Shown: positions 24,862 through 35,875 of the stretch, one piece after another
How the letters are laid out: each line of letters begins with the position of its first letter
Position numbering within the stretch: position 1 is the first letter of the stretch
Origin: Beroe forskalii
Lineage: Eukaryota > Ctenophora > Nuda > Beroida > Beroidae
Reading direction: 5' to 3'
Assembly (NCBI GenBank): GCA_011033025.1
Contig: WFMF01000398.1
Span: forward strand, 102,390-166,389
Length of the DNA: 64,000 nt
Translations under genes and position numbers: made by a program
Notes under the pieces: generated by a model
What the model was told of the DNA's origin: nothing
Database searches by the model: none
Seen by the model: only the letters and a program-made list of their open reading frames with translations

Positions 24862-25059
24862 TTATCTACATTTTATCTACAGAAATAGAAATAGAAATAT
24901 CAATTACAGTCTTATTACAAAACATACTTGACCGTATATTCCATGTAATGTCAGACCGCGGAAAGAGGCTCTTAACGAAACTCTTAACGAAACTAGAAAG
25001 CCAAAGTGAGATACCCAAAACTGAAGAGGCTAGGTGAAATGTTAAGAAACTACATTCAT
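24862..25059 (-). mobile_element. Retro-insertion, 14-bp target duplication
   Basis: TTACTGCGTTGATT flanks the insert exactly at 24848-24861 and 25060-25073. Near the left border are GAAATAGAAATAGAAATAT repeats. Read on the minus strand these form a terminal ATTTCTATTTCT tail, as in 3' ends of some non-LTR elements. 198 bp, no coding capacity. The family is not recognised. Confidence 0.6.
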
Positions 25060-25084
25060 TTACTGCGTTGATTCACCATTTACT

Positions 25085-25190
25085 ACATTATGCGCCTCCT
25101 AAACGCCCCCTTAACTCCCCTAAACGCCCCCTTAACTCCCCTAAACGCCCCTTAACTCCCCTTAAAGGCCCGCTAAACGCCTCTTCGCCC
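25085..25190. repeat. Short tandem repeat, CCTAAACGCCCCCTTAACTC
   Basis: Four imperfect units of about 21 bp in the intron just before the acceptor of the exon at 25234. C/T-rich on the plus strand. Confidence 0.7.
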
Positions 25191-25233
25191 CTTGCTCAAG
25201 AACCTGGTCAGTAACTACTCATGCTTTTCTCAG

Positions 25234-25336
25234 GAGCATGTCTGAAGAACGCCCTGAACGAGCGTTTCTCAAACGTGGATAATGGTGATAAGTCGGATCA
25301 GGGAAGTCTGCAGAAAGCACAATCTGTCTTCACTAC
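25234..25336 (+). CDS. Host-gene spectrin-like exon, phase 1-2
   Basis: Acceptor GCTTTTCTCAG|, donor CTAC|GTGAGT. Encodes ACLKNALNERFSNV then DNGDKSDQGSLQKAQSVFTT. It needs two bases plus one base from the preceding exon, which the CTAG end at 24843 supplies. Confidence 0.7.
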
Positions 25337-25477
25337 GTGAGTTTAGGAGTTAGAAATTATAGTTTGTGATGCCTGAGAAGGTGTTGTGTGTTTAGTGGTC
25401 TATTGATTGCGTTGCGGGATTAATAATTATAATTTGGGACTTTTGAACTGTCTGTTATTATATGAAACATTTTGAAG

Positions 25478-25612
25478 TGTTATCATCGGACACTTCACGT
25501 ACAAAACCCGGTTGGATGAGTTAAGTCTGCTGAAACTGAAGCTGGATAACGTGATAGGGTACGGGAGAGACCTCCTCATTCACCTCTCTCCGACTGCAGC
25601 TACGCAACTCAC
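25478..25612 (+). CDS. Host-gene spectrin-like exon, start uncertain
   Basis: Encodes YKTRLDELSLLKLKLDNVIG then YGRDLLIHLSPTAATQLT; donor CTCAC|GTGAGT. A canonical acceptor TTTTGAAG| at 25477 is in frame and would add VIIGHFT. A join at CACTTCAC|G (25498/25499) would give FTT|YKTR directly, but needs an AC acceptor. Both keep the frame. Confidence 0.65.
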
Positions 25613-25848
25613 GTGAGTTTACTGACAAAATTTGGAGATTTTAGGAGATTTGAGTTGTCTTACGTGTCCTCTCTTCACCCGGTCGCAGTACTCCTCTGAA
25701 ATGTCCAGGATTTCGCATGACGAGATGACGAGGAGTCATCCGATATAATAGAATTAGCTTGAACCCTGATCTCGTAGATTGACCAATCAGCGAGTGTATC
25801 TATATTCAAATCGCGTGAGCTGATTGGCTGATGTGAATGTTATTTCAC

Positions 25849-25980
25849 GGGTGATCTGACCATCCTACACACGTTGTGGGAGAAGTTAGAAAGCGACGTG
25901 AAGACGAGGTATCAGGAGGTCCAGACCACGCTGGACGGACTGCTCAACCTACAGGACCACACCAACGAACTAGTCGCATG
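25849..25980 (+). CDS. Host-gene spectrin-like exon, no AG acceptor
   Basis: Encodes GDLTILHTLWEKLESDVK, then TRYQEVQTTLDGLLN, then LQDHTNELVAW; donor GCATG|GTCAGT. The frame continues from TQLT at 25612, but no AG exists at the 5' border. The sequence is TTATTTCAC|GGGTGAT, with TCACG shared by both exon borders. A single base change from TTTCAG is the simplest explanation; a GT-AC intron is the alternative. Confidence 0.7.
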
Positions 25981-26311
25981 GTCAGTTTACTGTTTTATTT
26001 TGCAAAAATCTTACAAAATATGAATTTTCATTCACTTCTTATTTCTATATTTTTCAACGGGGAGGGTGTTAAATATTTGTCTCCCACTGTAGTAAAAAAC
26101 TTCAATCGTCCCCCCACGTATATTTGAGACTGAGGAGTAAGCAGCATTGTTTAGGTGTGTTGCGGAGTCTGAACCGATCTGATGCTCCTCGCCCCCGCTT
26201 TATTTTGTTCCAACTTTGTCGGCTTCATTTAATTGTATTTAAGCATACACCTGACTGACGCATGGTCAAGATATCCCCCAAAAAGATTGTGAACTGTGTC
26301 GGCATGTTTAG

Positions 26312-26420
26312 GCTGGACGCCCTAACAAAGTCAGAACAGAAGCATGGTCCGAGTGAAGAAGAGGACTTTACCCGGCATGTGGACATGTACCATGACTACC
26401 TGGTTCAGCTAGAGGAAAAG
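26312..26420 (+). CDS. Host-gene spectrin-like exon, phase 2-0
   Basis: Acceptor GCATGTTTAG|, donor AAAAG|GTAAGA. Completes the Trp codon split with 25980 (ELVAW|LDALTKSEQ). Encodes a charged helix, EEEDFTRHVDMYHDYLVQL. The conserved Trp followed by Leu is typical of helix A of a spectrin repeat. Confidence 0.8.
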
Positions 26421-27567
26421 GTAAGAAAATGTGAAGGGAAATAAGAAAATATGATATGGTGTTTTGGGGCCAATTTCAAAATGGGGACCTTCAAGAGGTC
26501 ATTCTCCTGGGGTACAATAGTTCTCCATAGTCCACGAGTCCCTCACTTCCCCAGTCCTACACCTCCACATTCTTCACTGTGGAATTTGGAACGAGTCCCC
26601 ACTTCCCAGTCATCATTTAACTGCTCTTAGCTATGAAGCTGAGTCACCCACATAGTCAAAAGCATGCACATTATATGAAATTAAAGTTCCACGGTGTAAC
26701 ACCACTTACTCAGACCATTGTTCCGAATTACTGGGTTAAGTCCATTGTTTATACTTTTATAGAGCAATTTAAGCAATTTTAGATCTTAGAACACTGACAT
26801 TTAAATTTGCATTTTACACAACATAATATAAATCAAGACATTACGTTTAAACTTAAACGTGAAGAGTGATTGACTCTCCAGGAGCAAAGTTCACGCAAAT
26901 TTCACTGTCAGATAATTTTAAACATGATATTTCTGCATCAGTTTAAGTTTTGATTACATCATTAAACCGTTCTCGGTTCCATTGAACTAAGTCTTTGGAG
27001 CTTTGAAGTTTTATTAAATTTGGGAACAATTAAACTTGCACCATCTTACTACTTATAATTCTTCCTCATATATAAATAAATATAAATATCATTCATTCCT
27101 TTATACTCCTCTCTAAAGTACCCAATCAAGCAATCAAGCATACTAATAACCTGATACATAATATGACGTTTGTACCACAATCATTACATCAGATCATAAT
27201 GACTTCATCTGAGCTCATACAAAACTGTACGCAGTTGAACGTTTCATTCAGCCCTGCAATATTGAATTGACAACTTGCCAAATGAACATATTCTCGGCAC
27301 AAAATAACAACGATACAGTGCTGAATTCTTGTTTCAATATCTCTGTGGTTAATCATGTCCAAAATGTTGATAACAAATAGGTATTCAATTCAATATTTGA
27401 TGAATTTCCTACAGTTGATTTGGAATTTCCTACTAATTTTCGCTGCGTCGCGCGGCGCAACTCTTTATATCGAAAAAGTTAAACGACATCAATGTTTTAG
27501 TAATCAACTATCAGATTCCATTGAACGATTCTTCACATTTCACTTCCTTGACATCCAACTCCCACAG
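26421..27567. other. Intron, no gene seen
   Basis: AT-rich, unique-looking sequence without repeats I can recognise. Short open frames here lack splice-consistent borders. Confidence 0.5.
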
Positions 27568-27696
27568 TCGCCGAGTCTACAAGCTACTCGACAACTCTCA
27601 CATCAGCTCATGGGGTCTCTGGATCCGAGATACGAAACCTTCATATCGTCACAGTTCGAGTCTTGTAATTCCCGGTGGAACAGTCTCGCTGATAAG
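27568..27696 (+). CDS. Host-gene spectrin-like exon, phase 0-0 (43 codons)
   Basis: Acceptor CAACTCCCACAG|, donor GATAAG|GTACAG. Encodes SPSLQATRQLSHQLMGSL, then DPRYETFISSQFES, then CNSRWNSLADK. The SRWNSLADK end matches the W..L pattern of spectrin-repeat helices. Confidence 0.8.
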
Positions 27697-27736
27697 GTAC
27701 AGCATTTCTTAAATTCCAAACTCATCCTTTGTCAGG

Positions 27737-27775
27737 CCCGTAGCCAGGATCTTTTTCCGGGAGGGACCAAACTAA
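27737..27775 (+). mobile_element. Fragment of CAGGCCCGTAG-type element
   Basis: CAGGCCCGTAGCCAGGATCT resembles the left end of the insert at 53806 (CAGGCCCGTAGACAGAGG). Probably the truncated end of the same repeat family. Confidence 0.4.
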
Positions 27776-27894
27776 TTACTAACTCATTCTGAGTGAGTGA
27801 CAAAACATTACCACTTTCAAAATTGCTGGTCCGAATGAACATAATTGAGTAATCCGTGTCCGACATAATACTATTAGTATTATTCCCCCTCCAG

Positions 27895-28089
27895 TTGACG
27901 CAGAAGTCTGAGACCTGTGAGCACCTGGCGGACCTGAGGGCATCCCTCCGTGAGCAGGAGGAGAGTGTGTCTCACTTTGAGGCGCAGCTCACTGACCTGG
28001 AGACCTGTCTCAGGAGACAAGGATTCGATGAGACGTTTGCGGAGGGGTTGCCAGGGCTTCGGTCTCAAGCCATGGATACCTGCTGTGAG
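27895..28089 (+). CDS. Host-gene spectrin-like exon, phase 0-0 (65 codons)
   Basis: Acceptor TTCCCCCTCCAG|, donor TGTGAG|GTGAGG. Encodes LTQKSETCEHLADLR, then ASLREQEESVSHFEAQ, then LTDLETCLRRQGF, ending AMDTCCE. Strong heptad pattern. Joins in phase 0 to the microexon array. Confidence 0.85.
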
Positions 28090-28191
28090 GTGAGGATAGC
28101 TGCGTTGTTAGAAAGTCTGCTGAGTAAGTTTCAATGACGGTATGTTTCATTGACAAAGTACTCTCAATACTGCGGGTTTTGACATCTCCCG

Positions 28192-29655
28192 CTTTCAGAT
28201 ACGAGCCCTAGAAACGCAGTGTGGTTTGCTGAAGGAGCGGGGCGGGGATGTTTGCTCCTGTGGGTTTTAACATCTCCCCTTTCAGATACGAGCCCTAGAA
28301 ACGCAGTTTGGTTTGCTGAAGGAGCGGGGTGGGGATGTTTGCTCCTGTGGGTTTTAACACCTCCCCTTTCAGATACGAGCCCTAGAAACGCAGTGTGGTT
28401 TGCTGAAGGAGCGGGGCGGGGATGTTTGCTCCTGTGGGTTTTAACACCTCCCCTTTCAGATACGAGCCCTAGAAACGCAGTGTGGTTTGCTGAAGGAGCG
28501 GGGCGGGGATGTTTGCTCCTGTGGGTTTTAACACCTCCCTTTCAGATACGAGCCCTTTAGAAACGCAGTGTGGTTTGCTGAAGGAGCGGGGCGGGGATGT
28601 TTGCTCCTGTGGGTTTTAACACCTCCCTTTCAGATACGAGCCCCTAGAAACGCAGTGTGGTTTGCTGAAGGAGCGGGGCGGGGATGTTTGCTCCTGTGGG
28701 TTTTAACACCTCCCTTTCAGATACGAGCCCTAGAAACGCAGTGTGGTTTGCTGAAGGAGCGGGGCGGGGATGTTTGCTCGTGTGGGTTTTAACACCTCCC
28801 CTTTCAGATACGAGCCCTAGAAACGCAGTGTGGTTTGCTGAAGGAGCGGGGCGGGGATGTTTGCTCCTGTGGGTTTTAACACCTCCCCTTTCAGATACGA
28901 GCCCTAGAAACGCAGTGTGGTTTGCTGAAAGAGCGGGGCGGGGATGTTTGCTCCTATGGGTTTTAACACCTCCCTTTCAGATACGAGCCCTAGAAACGCA
29001 GTGTGGTTTGCTGAAGGAGCGGGGCGGGGATGTTTGCTCATGCGGGTTTAACACCTCCCCTTTCAGATACGAGCCCTAGAAACGCAGTGTGGTTTGCTGA
29101 AGGAGCAGGGCGGGGATGTTTGCTCCCCTGTGGGTTTTAACACCTCCCTTTCAGATACGAGCCCTAGAAACGCAGTGTGGTTTGCTGAAGGAGCGGGGGG
29201 GGATGTTTGCTCCTGTGGGTTTTAACACCTCCCTTTCAGATACGAGCCCTAGAAACGCAGTGTGGTTTGCTGAAGGAGCGGGGCGGGGATGTTTGCTCCT
29301 GTGGGTTTTAACACCTCCCCTTTCAGATCCGGGCCTTAGAAACGCAGTGTGGATTGCTGAAGGAGCGGGGCGGGGATGTTTGCTCCTGTGGGTTTTGGAC
29401 CTCCCCTTTCAGGTAGCCCTGGGCACGCAGTGGTTTGCTGAAGGTGCAGGCGGGGGTGTGTTTCTGCTGGGGTTTTAACACAGCTGGACAAAACGCAGGT
29501 GGGTCTGAAGGAGCGGGGGCTGTTTGTTTGCTCCTGTGTTTTAAATTTTTACGAGCCCTGCGCAAGTGTTTCTGAAGGAGCTCGGGGATGTTTGCTCGTT
29601 TTATTTTCAGATACGAGCCCTAGAAACGCAGTGTGGTTTGCTGAAGTGTTCGCGG
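28192..29655 (+). repeat. Tandem microexon array, 86-88-bp units, about 18 copies
   Basis: Each unit contains an acceptor CCCCTTTCAG|, a 51-bp open exon encoding IRALETQCGLLKERGGD, a possible donor GAT|GTTTGC and about 36 bp of spacer to the next acceptor. About 14 copies are near identical; three or four at 29400-29600 are eroded. The microexon is phase 0-0, fits between 28089 and 29950, and keeps heptad character. Spacers are too short for ordinary splicing of neighbouring copies, so a transcript would be expected to choose one. Copy 2 has Phe for Cys (TTT/TGT). Confidence 0.85.
28199..28249 (+). CDS. First microexon copy (17 codons)
   Basis: Taken as representative of the array. Acceptor CCCGCTTTCAG| at 28198; 51 bp in phase 0 encode IRALETQCGLLKERGGD. 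Which copy is used cannot be told from sequence. The donor GAT|GTTTGC is weak, but it is the only GT that gives phase 0 into VDLEEHM at 29950. Confidence 0.5.
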
Positions 29656-29949
29656 ATGATTTGCTGTGGGTTTTTTATCATCCTCAAGTGCTCATGATTT
29701 CTCTCTACTTTTCTCTACTCTATAGTGCTCTCTACTTATCCATTTTATCTGCTTAAGTGCTCATGATTTTCTACTCCTGTCCCTTTGCATCTTTTTTTAA
29801 TTTCCTTTGCGTCTTTCCTACCTACCCTATACGTGTAACGATGTTCATGTTGTAGTGAAAATTTTCCATCGTTGAGTTCTATGCGCCCTATTTACAATTA
29901 CATTCTGTTCAGTAATAGTTCTAAGCTTTACCACAACTCCAAACATCAG

Positions 29950-30084
29950 GTTGATCTGGAGGAGCACATGTCAGACCTAGCTCGGTGCACCAACCTCCTC
30001 TCTCACGTGACAGATCAGTTAGAGGAGGTCAGGGAGGAGGTCAGAAGCACTCTCTCCAACAAGAACCTCCCTCTCAGCGAACGG
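29950..30084 (+). CDS. Host-gene spectrin-like exon, phase 0-0 (45 codons)
   Basis: Acceptor CCAAACATCAG|, donor GAACGG|GTGACT. Encodes VDLEEHMSDLARCTNLL, then SHVTDQLEEVREEVRS, then TLSNKNLPLSER. Clear coiled helix. Confidence 0.8.
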
Positions 30085-30320
30085 GTGACTCAGCGGTTTT
30101 AGGAGCCCTACTTTTGGGGCCCTACAGTTGGGCGAATGGGCGCCCTATTTGCGTGAAATGATGTTCGGTTTGCTGCATACCATGCATTTCGCGCGCTTAT
30201 GTCCGAATAGTGCGTATTTTGAGCCTTCGCAAATGGCCAATGACATGGTGTGTAATCAAGTATTAAGTTAACATGGTCTAATGTTTAATGTAGTATTTAC
30301 AATATTGACTTTTCCGGCAG

Positions 30321-30451
30321 GTGACCCAAGTAAACGTGTGTGGTGTTCGGTTAGACGAACTGAACCTGATCAGAGGGGAGGTGACGGAGCTGTCTCTTAG
30401 ACTCTTCAAACTTGCTTCTAAAACAGACACCCAGAACATTTCACTAGAGAG
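30321..30451 (+). CDS. Host-gene spectrin-like exon, phase 0-2
   Basis: Acceptor TTTTCCGGCAG|, donor GAGAG|GTAATT. Encodes VTQVNVCGVRLDELN, then LIRGEVTELSLRLFKL, then ASKTDTQNISLE. The split Arg codon is completed at 31679. Confidence 0.8.
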
Positions 30452-31678
30452 GTAATTGGGTGATTATCTAGCATATCCCTCTAACTCTAAAGTCTAGTTA
30501 ATTTGTTGATTAATTAGTCAGTTAGTCTAGCATATCACTATAAAGCTGATAATAAATTAGTCAGATAATCTAGCATACCCTTTCAATGATAGTTAACTAA
30601 ATGAATCGGTCAATCTATAGCATAGACAGTGGTAAAATCGTATTTAACAAAAGATTTCTGTTCGCGAATGTTCTCCTTGGCCGTTTTTCAATGAGCCACC
30701 ATAAGATGAAATTATCCCGGATCCAGAAACCGGTCTCTCCTCTCGCTCGTGTGATTTGACATGCACAATTGCTCGCATAAAATAATTATTTATTCTGTGC
30801 AGCAGTTTACCGTGTTTTGTGCTGGCCACTGACATTCTTCTGTGTTGTGTGTTTTAGAGAGCTGTGTTTTAGGCGTGTTTTGAAAGTACAGTTGTGTTGC
30901 ATGTTTCACGTTAAAGATGTCGGGGGCCACAGATGGAACGCGTTTAGGTGCGCTGAGTCTTTGTAATAATTGTCCGAGGAAAGTCCTTGATTTTGTCATT
31001 CATCACATATTTGGTTTTTTCAGCATAAACTTATTGAAAAATACAGTTCGAGGAATCAAGCATCAGAATTGGACACATTACAGATACATTGTCCGACCTG
31101 ATATAAAATACGAATAACGAACACTAAAATTCAAAAGAAATAGAAATAGAAAAGACAAAATATATAAACATATTATAACATTTGATTTCCATGATATAGA
31201 ATTTTGATATCAAAAAGATAAAAGCATTTCACATTATCAAAATGTTGCAAAAATGCAACAAACATAAAGTTTTTTTTTCTATAAAAGGGTTACTTTTGAA
31301 TCTTTCCACTTTTCCAGGAACATATCAACTCTCAATCTTTCCATTCGGCCAATACTACCATGAAATGTCACAATTTGGGTTGTTAAATCCGTGCATAATG
31401 CGTATCTAACCACCAGCGACCTTGTAGTAGAGTCGCATAAACGATTTGATTTTTAAACACCAGTCTTATGCAAATCCTATTGCTCTATTTTCATAAAACT
31501 TGATAATATCGTGCGCTTTGAAGACATTAAGTGAATTGCCAAAAAGTTTATCAATGCTAGTAGCTCATTTCATCCAGATTTCTTCAACCTTTGTCCATCT
31601 CTAATACTCCCCCTTCACAGGACGGAACTGGACAGGAAGTGGACGGCAGTGTCCATCTCTAATGCTCCCCCACCGCAG
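30452..31678. other. Intron with duplicated acceptor at its end
   Basis: AT-rich. GAAATAGAAATAGAAA at 31137 resembles the tail of the retro-insert at 24.9 kb. The last 116 bp are two 58-bp copies of the acceptor region (see 31563-31716). Confidence 0.5.
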
Positions 31679-31716
31679 GACGGAACTGGACAGGAAGTGG
31701 ACGGCAGTGTCGGAGG
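31563..31716 (+). repeat. Duplicated 3' splice site, 58-bp period
   Basis: TGTCCATCTCTAAT, pyrimidine tract, CACAG|GACGGAACTGGACAGG occurs with its AG at 31620 and again, as CCGCAG|GACGG, at 31678. 58 is not a multiple of three, so only the second acceptor keeps the frame. Use of the first would shift it. Confidence 0.85.
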
Positions 31717-31892
31717 AGTGCTCGTCAGGGAAGGAGGAGGTGGAGGGGCGGCTGAGTCAGCTGACCAAGTTCCAGGAGAGCAGTGGAGAGCTGTGTGGCT
31801 GGCTGGAGGAGCTCCGAGGGAAGGTGGACCAGTACGATCCCAACCAGGTGGCAGTTCCTGCTGCACTGGATGACGACATGCGATCCATCAAG
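31679..31892 (+). CDS. Host-gene spectrin-repeat exon, phase 2-0 (71 codons)
   Basis: Encodes TELDRKWTAVSEECSSGK, then EEVEGRLSQLTKFQES, then SGELCGWLEELRGKV, ending DDDMRSIK; donor AAG|GTGAGC. This is the clearest spectrin-repeat segment: L..KW..... early, then CGWLEEL starting the next helix. The donor is duplicated at 32040/32041. Confidence 0.9.
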
Positions 31893-32051
31893 GTGAGCGG
31901 GGTACCAGGTGGTACCAGGTGGTACCAGGGGTACCAGGTGGTACCGGGTGGTACCATGTGATACCAGGTACTAAGGGGTACCAGGTGCTAAGTGACTAAG
32001 TGGTACCAGGTGGCTGGATGACGACATGAGGTCCATCAAGGTGAGCGGGGG
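31863..32051 (+). repeat. Duplicated 5' splice site flanking GGTACCAG repeats
   Basis: GATGACGACATGCGATCC then ATCAAG|GTGAGCGGGG at 31892/31893 recurs as GATGACGACATGAGGTCC then ATCAAG|GTGAGCGGGG at 32040/32041. Between them are about eight GGTACCAG(G/GT) units. The extra 148 bp is not a multiple of three and contains an in-frame stop, so the second donor would truncate the protein. Confidence 0.85.
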
Positions 32052-33365
32052 TTTGTTCTTTAACTGAGGATTGTTTTTTTGAGATATTGAATTCTGGGCT
32101 ATGTAAGGTGAATGTATATTTTGGGGAAATAAGGTGGATTAACTTCAATGAAAATTTCTCAATATTACGGTTATTTTCTCCAGTTATAAGGTACTTCGTT
32201 TTTTTCATTGTCTTACCATCCTAAATAGTAACTGCGAAGCTACACTGTCCAATGTCACTTCTCATACTGATACAGCAGCCGTCATACCAAGGTGTCATGC
32301 TGGTGTCACCTCATCTGCGGATGATTCTGAGATTTCACACTTGCACACTTTGTACGAATGTGAATATGTGATACCGATTAGAAAGCATAATCACCTAGGT
32401 ACACGGTTCCGCACCGTAGGAAAATGATTTTTATACTCACCCAAATCCAGTCAAAGTTCTCACCAGATTCTGTTCACAGTTTCGCACTGAAGCTTCATTC
32501 TTCATTCCACGATCTGACTTCCTGCTTATTATTATTTATGGATATCTGGGTTAATACTATCGTGGAGCATAATTTTGTCTTTTGGAAGATAAGTTTACCG
32601 ATTGGTTTCTCTGTCTTTAGAATCCTTCCTATAGTCCTGGCTGATATCTCCTGCTTTTGAGTTTTAGTTCAACTCTATGGGGTAAACACGCCTGCAAAAC
32701 TGAGATATTTTACAGTAAATAGACTTCTAGCTTTCGTATCCTATTTACTTATTTAGCTGTAATTAGTTGCTGATTAAAAGAGGTTAGCTTTTTTGAGAGT
32801 ACGATCTGCACGAGCTAAAAACACGAGACATGTAACAAAGTATTCCTATTGGCTATCTGATACAATGCAGCCCTCCCATTGGTTATCTGCTCACCGACAT
32901 CAGGCGGAGAAGTGAAGGGGTTGTAAGTTGGGTTTTGGTTGACTTGGTCAGGAAGTCTGTATCTCTCAGTCAACACATCGTCAGGTTTTATTTGCAGTGA
33001 GAAGGAGGAAGGCACTGTCTTTATCCAGGCAGGACAGGTTTGTCGGGCAAGGGAGAACGGCAACTCTTTTATCTGGGAAATGAGGAGTGAGGATTCCTGG
33101 ACGTGGAAAGTGTTCAAAATGTTCATACGTTTTCATCGATGTCTATAATGCATAGACACTTGACTGATCGGGTCCATATTGGTGTTTAGACCCTCGCCAT
33201 ACGGGCTGCGGGACAAAAAGAATACATCCCCCGGGCTTACGCCCACAGGAAGTATATCTAAATGGACCCGAAAGGCGTATCTCTATGTATTATATAGCTC
33301 AGCAGGGACTGTCTATCCATTGGATCCATTGAATTCATTGACTCCATTGACTATTACAAGATTAA
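32052..33365. other. Intron, no gene seen
   Basis: AT-rich unique sequence. Short open frames on both strands show no recognisable motifs or splice-consistent context. Confidence 0.5.
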
Positions 33366-35875
33366 TGGTTGTATTCAAGTTGTGACCCACCAGTTGGTTT
33401 TGACAGTACACCTGGTAGCCCTATTACTAGATTGAGAGTAGGATTCAAGTTGTGACCCACCAGTTGGTTTTGACAATACACTTGGTAGCCCTATTACTAG
33501 ATTGAGAGTAGTATTCAAGTTGTGACCCACCAGTTGGTTTTGACAATACACTTGGTAGCCCTATTACAATTGAGTAGTATTCAAGTTGTGACCCACCAGT
33601 TGGTTTTGACAATACACTTGGTAGCCCTATTACTGAGTAGTATTCAAGATGTGACCCACCAGTTGGTTTTGACAATACACTTGGTAGCCCTATTACTAGA
33701 TTGAGAGTAGTATTCAAGTTGTGACCCACCAGTTGGTTTTGACAGTACACTTGGTAGCCCTATTACAAGATTAATGGTAGTATTCAAGTTGTGACCCACC
33801 AGTTGGTTTTGACAGTACACTTGGTAGCCCTATTACAAGATTGAGAGTAGTATTCAAGTTGAGACCCACCAGTTGGTTTTGACAATACACTTGGTAGCCC
33901 TATTACTAGATTGAGAGTAGTATTCAAGTTGAGACCCACCAGTTGGTTTTGACAATACACTTGGTAGCCCTATTACTAGATTGAGAGTAGTATTCAAGTT
34001 GAGACCCACCAGTTGGTTTTGACAATACACTTGGTAGCCCTATTACTAGATTGAGAGTAGTATTCAAGTTGAGACCCACCAGTTGGTTTTGACAATACAC
34101 TTGGTAGCCCTATTACAAGATTGAGAGTAGTATTCAAGTTGTGACCCACCAGCTGGTTTTGACAATACACTTGGTAGCCCTATTGCTAGATTGAGAGTAG
34201 TATTCAAGTTGAGACCCACCAGTTGGTTTTGACAGTACACTTGGTAGCCCTATTACAAGATTGAGAGTAGTATTCATGACCCACCAGTTGGTTTTGACAA
34301 TACACTTGGTAGCCCTATTACAAGATTGAGAGTAGTATTCAAGTTGAGACCCACCAGTTGGTTTTGACAATACACTTGGTAGCCCTATTACAAGATTGAG
34401 AGTAGTATTCAAGTTGAGACCCACCAGTTGGTTTTGACAATACACTTGGTAGCCCTATTACTAGATTGAGAGTAGTATTCAAGTTGAGACCCACCAGTTG
34501 GTTTTGACAATACACTTGGTAGCCCTATTACAAGATTGAGAGTAGTATTCAAGTTGAGACCCACCAGTTGGTTTTGACAATACACTTGGTAGCCCTATTA
34601 CAAGATTGAGAGTAGTATTCAAGTTGTGACCCACCAGTTGGTTTTGACAATACACTTGGTAGCCCTATTACTAGATTGAGAGTAGTATTCAAGTTGTGAC
34701 CCACCAGTTGGTTTTGACAATACACTTGGTAGCCCCCATACTAGATTGAGAGTAGTATTCAAGTTGAGACCCACCAGTTGGTTTTGACAATACACTTGGT
34801 AGCCCTATTACAAGATTGAGAGTAGTATTCAAGTTGCGACCCACCAATTGGTTTTGACAGTACACTTGGTAGCCCTATTACTAGATTGAGAGTAGTATTC
34901 AAGTTGAGACCCACCAGTTGGTTTTGACAATACACTTGGTAGCCCTATTACTAGATTGAGAGTAGTATTCAAGTTGAGACCCACCAGTTGGTTTTGACAG
35001 TACACTTGGTAGCCCTATTACTAGATTGAGAGTAGTATTCAAGTTGTGACCCACCAGTTGGTTTTGACAGTACACTTGGTAGCCCTATTACTAGATTGAG
35101 AGTAGTATTCAAGTTGAGACCCACCAGTTGGTTTTGACAATACACTTGTATTCAGCCCTATTACTAGATTGAGAGTAGTATTCAAGTTGTGACCCACCAG
35201 TTGGTTTTGACAATACACTTGGTAGCCCTATTACTAGATTGAGAGTAGTATTCAAGTTGAGACCCACCAGTTGGTTTTGACAATACACTTGGTAGCCCTA
35301 TTACTAGATTGAGAGTAGTATTCAAGTTGTGACCCACCAGTTGGTTTTGACAATACACTTGGTAGCCCTATTACTAGATTGAGTAGTATTCAAGTTGAGA
35401 CCCACCAGTTGGTTTTGACAGTATACACTTGAGACCCAGCCCTGGTTTTACAATACAGATTGAGAGTAGTATTCAAGTTGAGACCCACCAGTTGGTTTTG
35501 ACAATACACTTGGTAGCCCTATTACAAGATTAATGGTAGTATTCAAGATGTGACCCACCAGTTGGTTTTGACAATACACTTGGTAGCCCTATTACTAGAT
35601 TGAGAGTAGTATTCAAGATGTGACCCACCAGCTGGTTTTGACAATACACTTGGTAGCCCTATTGCTAGATTGAGAGTAGTATTCAAGTTGAGACCCACCA
35701 GTTGGTTTTGACAATACACTTGGTAGCCCTATTACAAGATTGAGAGTAGTATTCAAGATGTGACCCACCAGCTGGTTTTGACAGTACACTTGGTAGCCCT
35801 ATTACAAGATTGAGAGTAGTATTCAAGTTGTGACCCACCAGTTGGTTTTGACAATACACTTGGTAGCCCTGGTTT
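33366..35875. repeat. 70-bp minisatellite, about 36 copies
   Basis: Consensus unit runs AGATTGAGAGTAGTATTC, AAGTTGAGACCCACCAGTTG, GTTTTGACAATACACTTGG, TAGCCCTATTACT. Most units differ at only a few fixed positions (GTTGTGAC/GTTGAGAC, ACAAG/ACTAG). Irregular, partly deleted units occur near 33560-33650 and 35420-35460. Non-coding; its open frames are read-throughs of the repeat. Confidence 0.95.

Noticed and set aside
28219-29478. Long open frames over the 87-bp array
   Set aside because: They cross acceptors and spacers in the wrong frame; the conserved 51-bp exon frame is the meaningful one.
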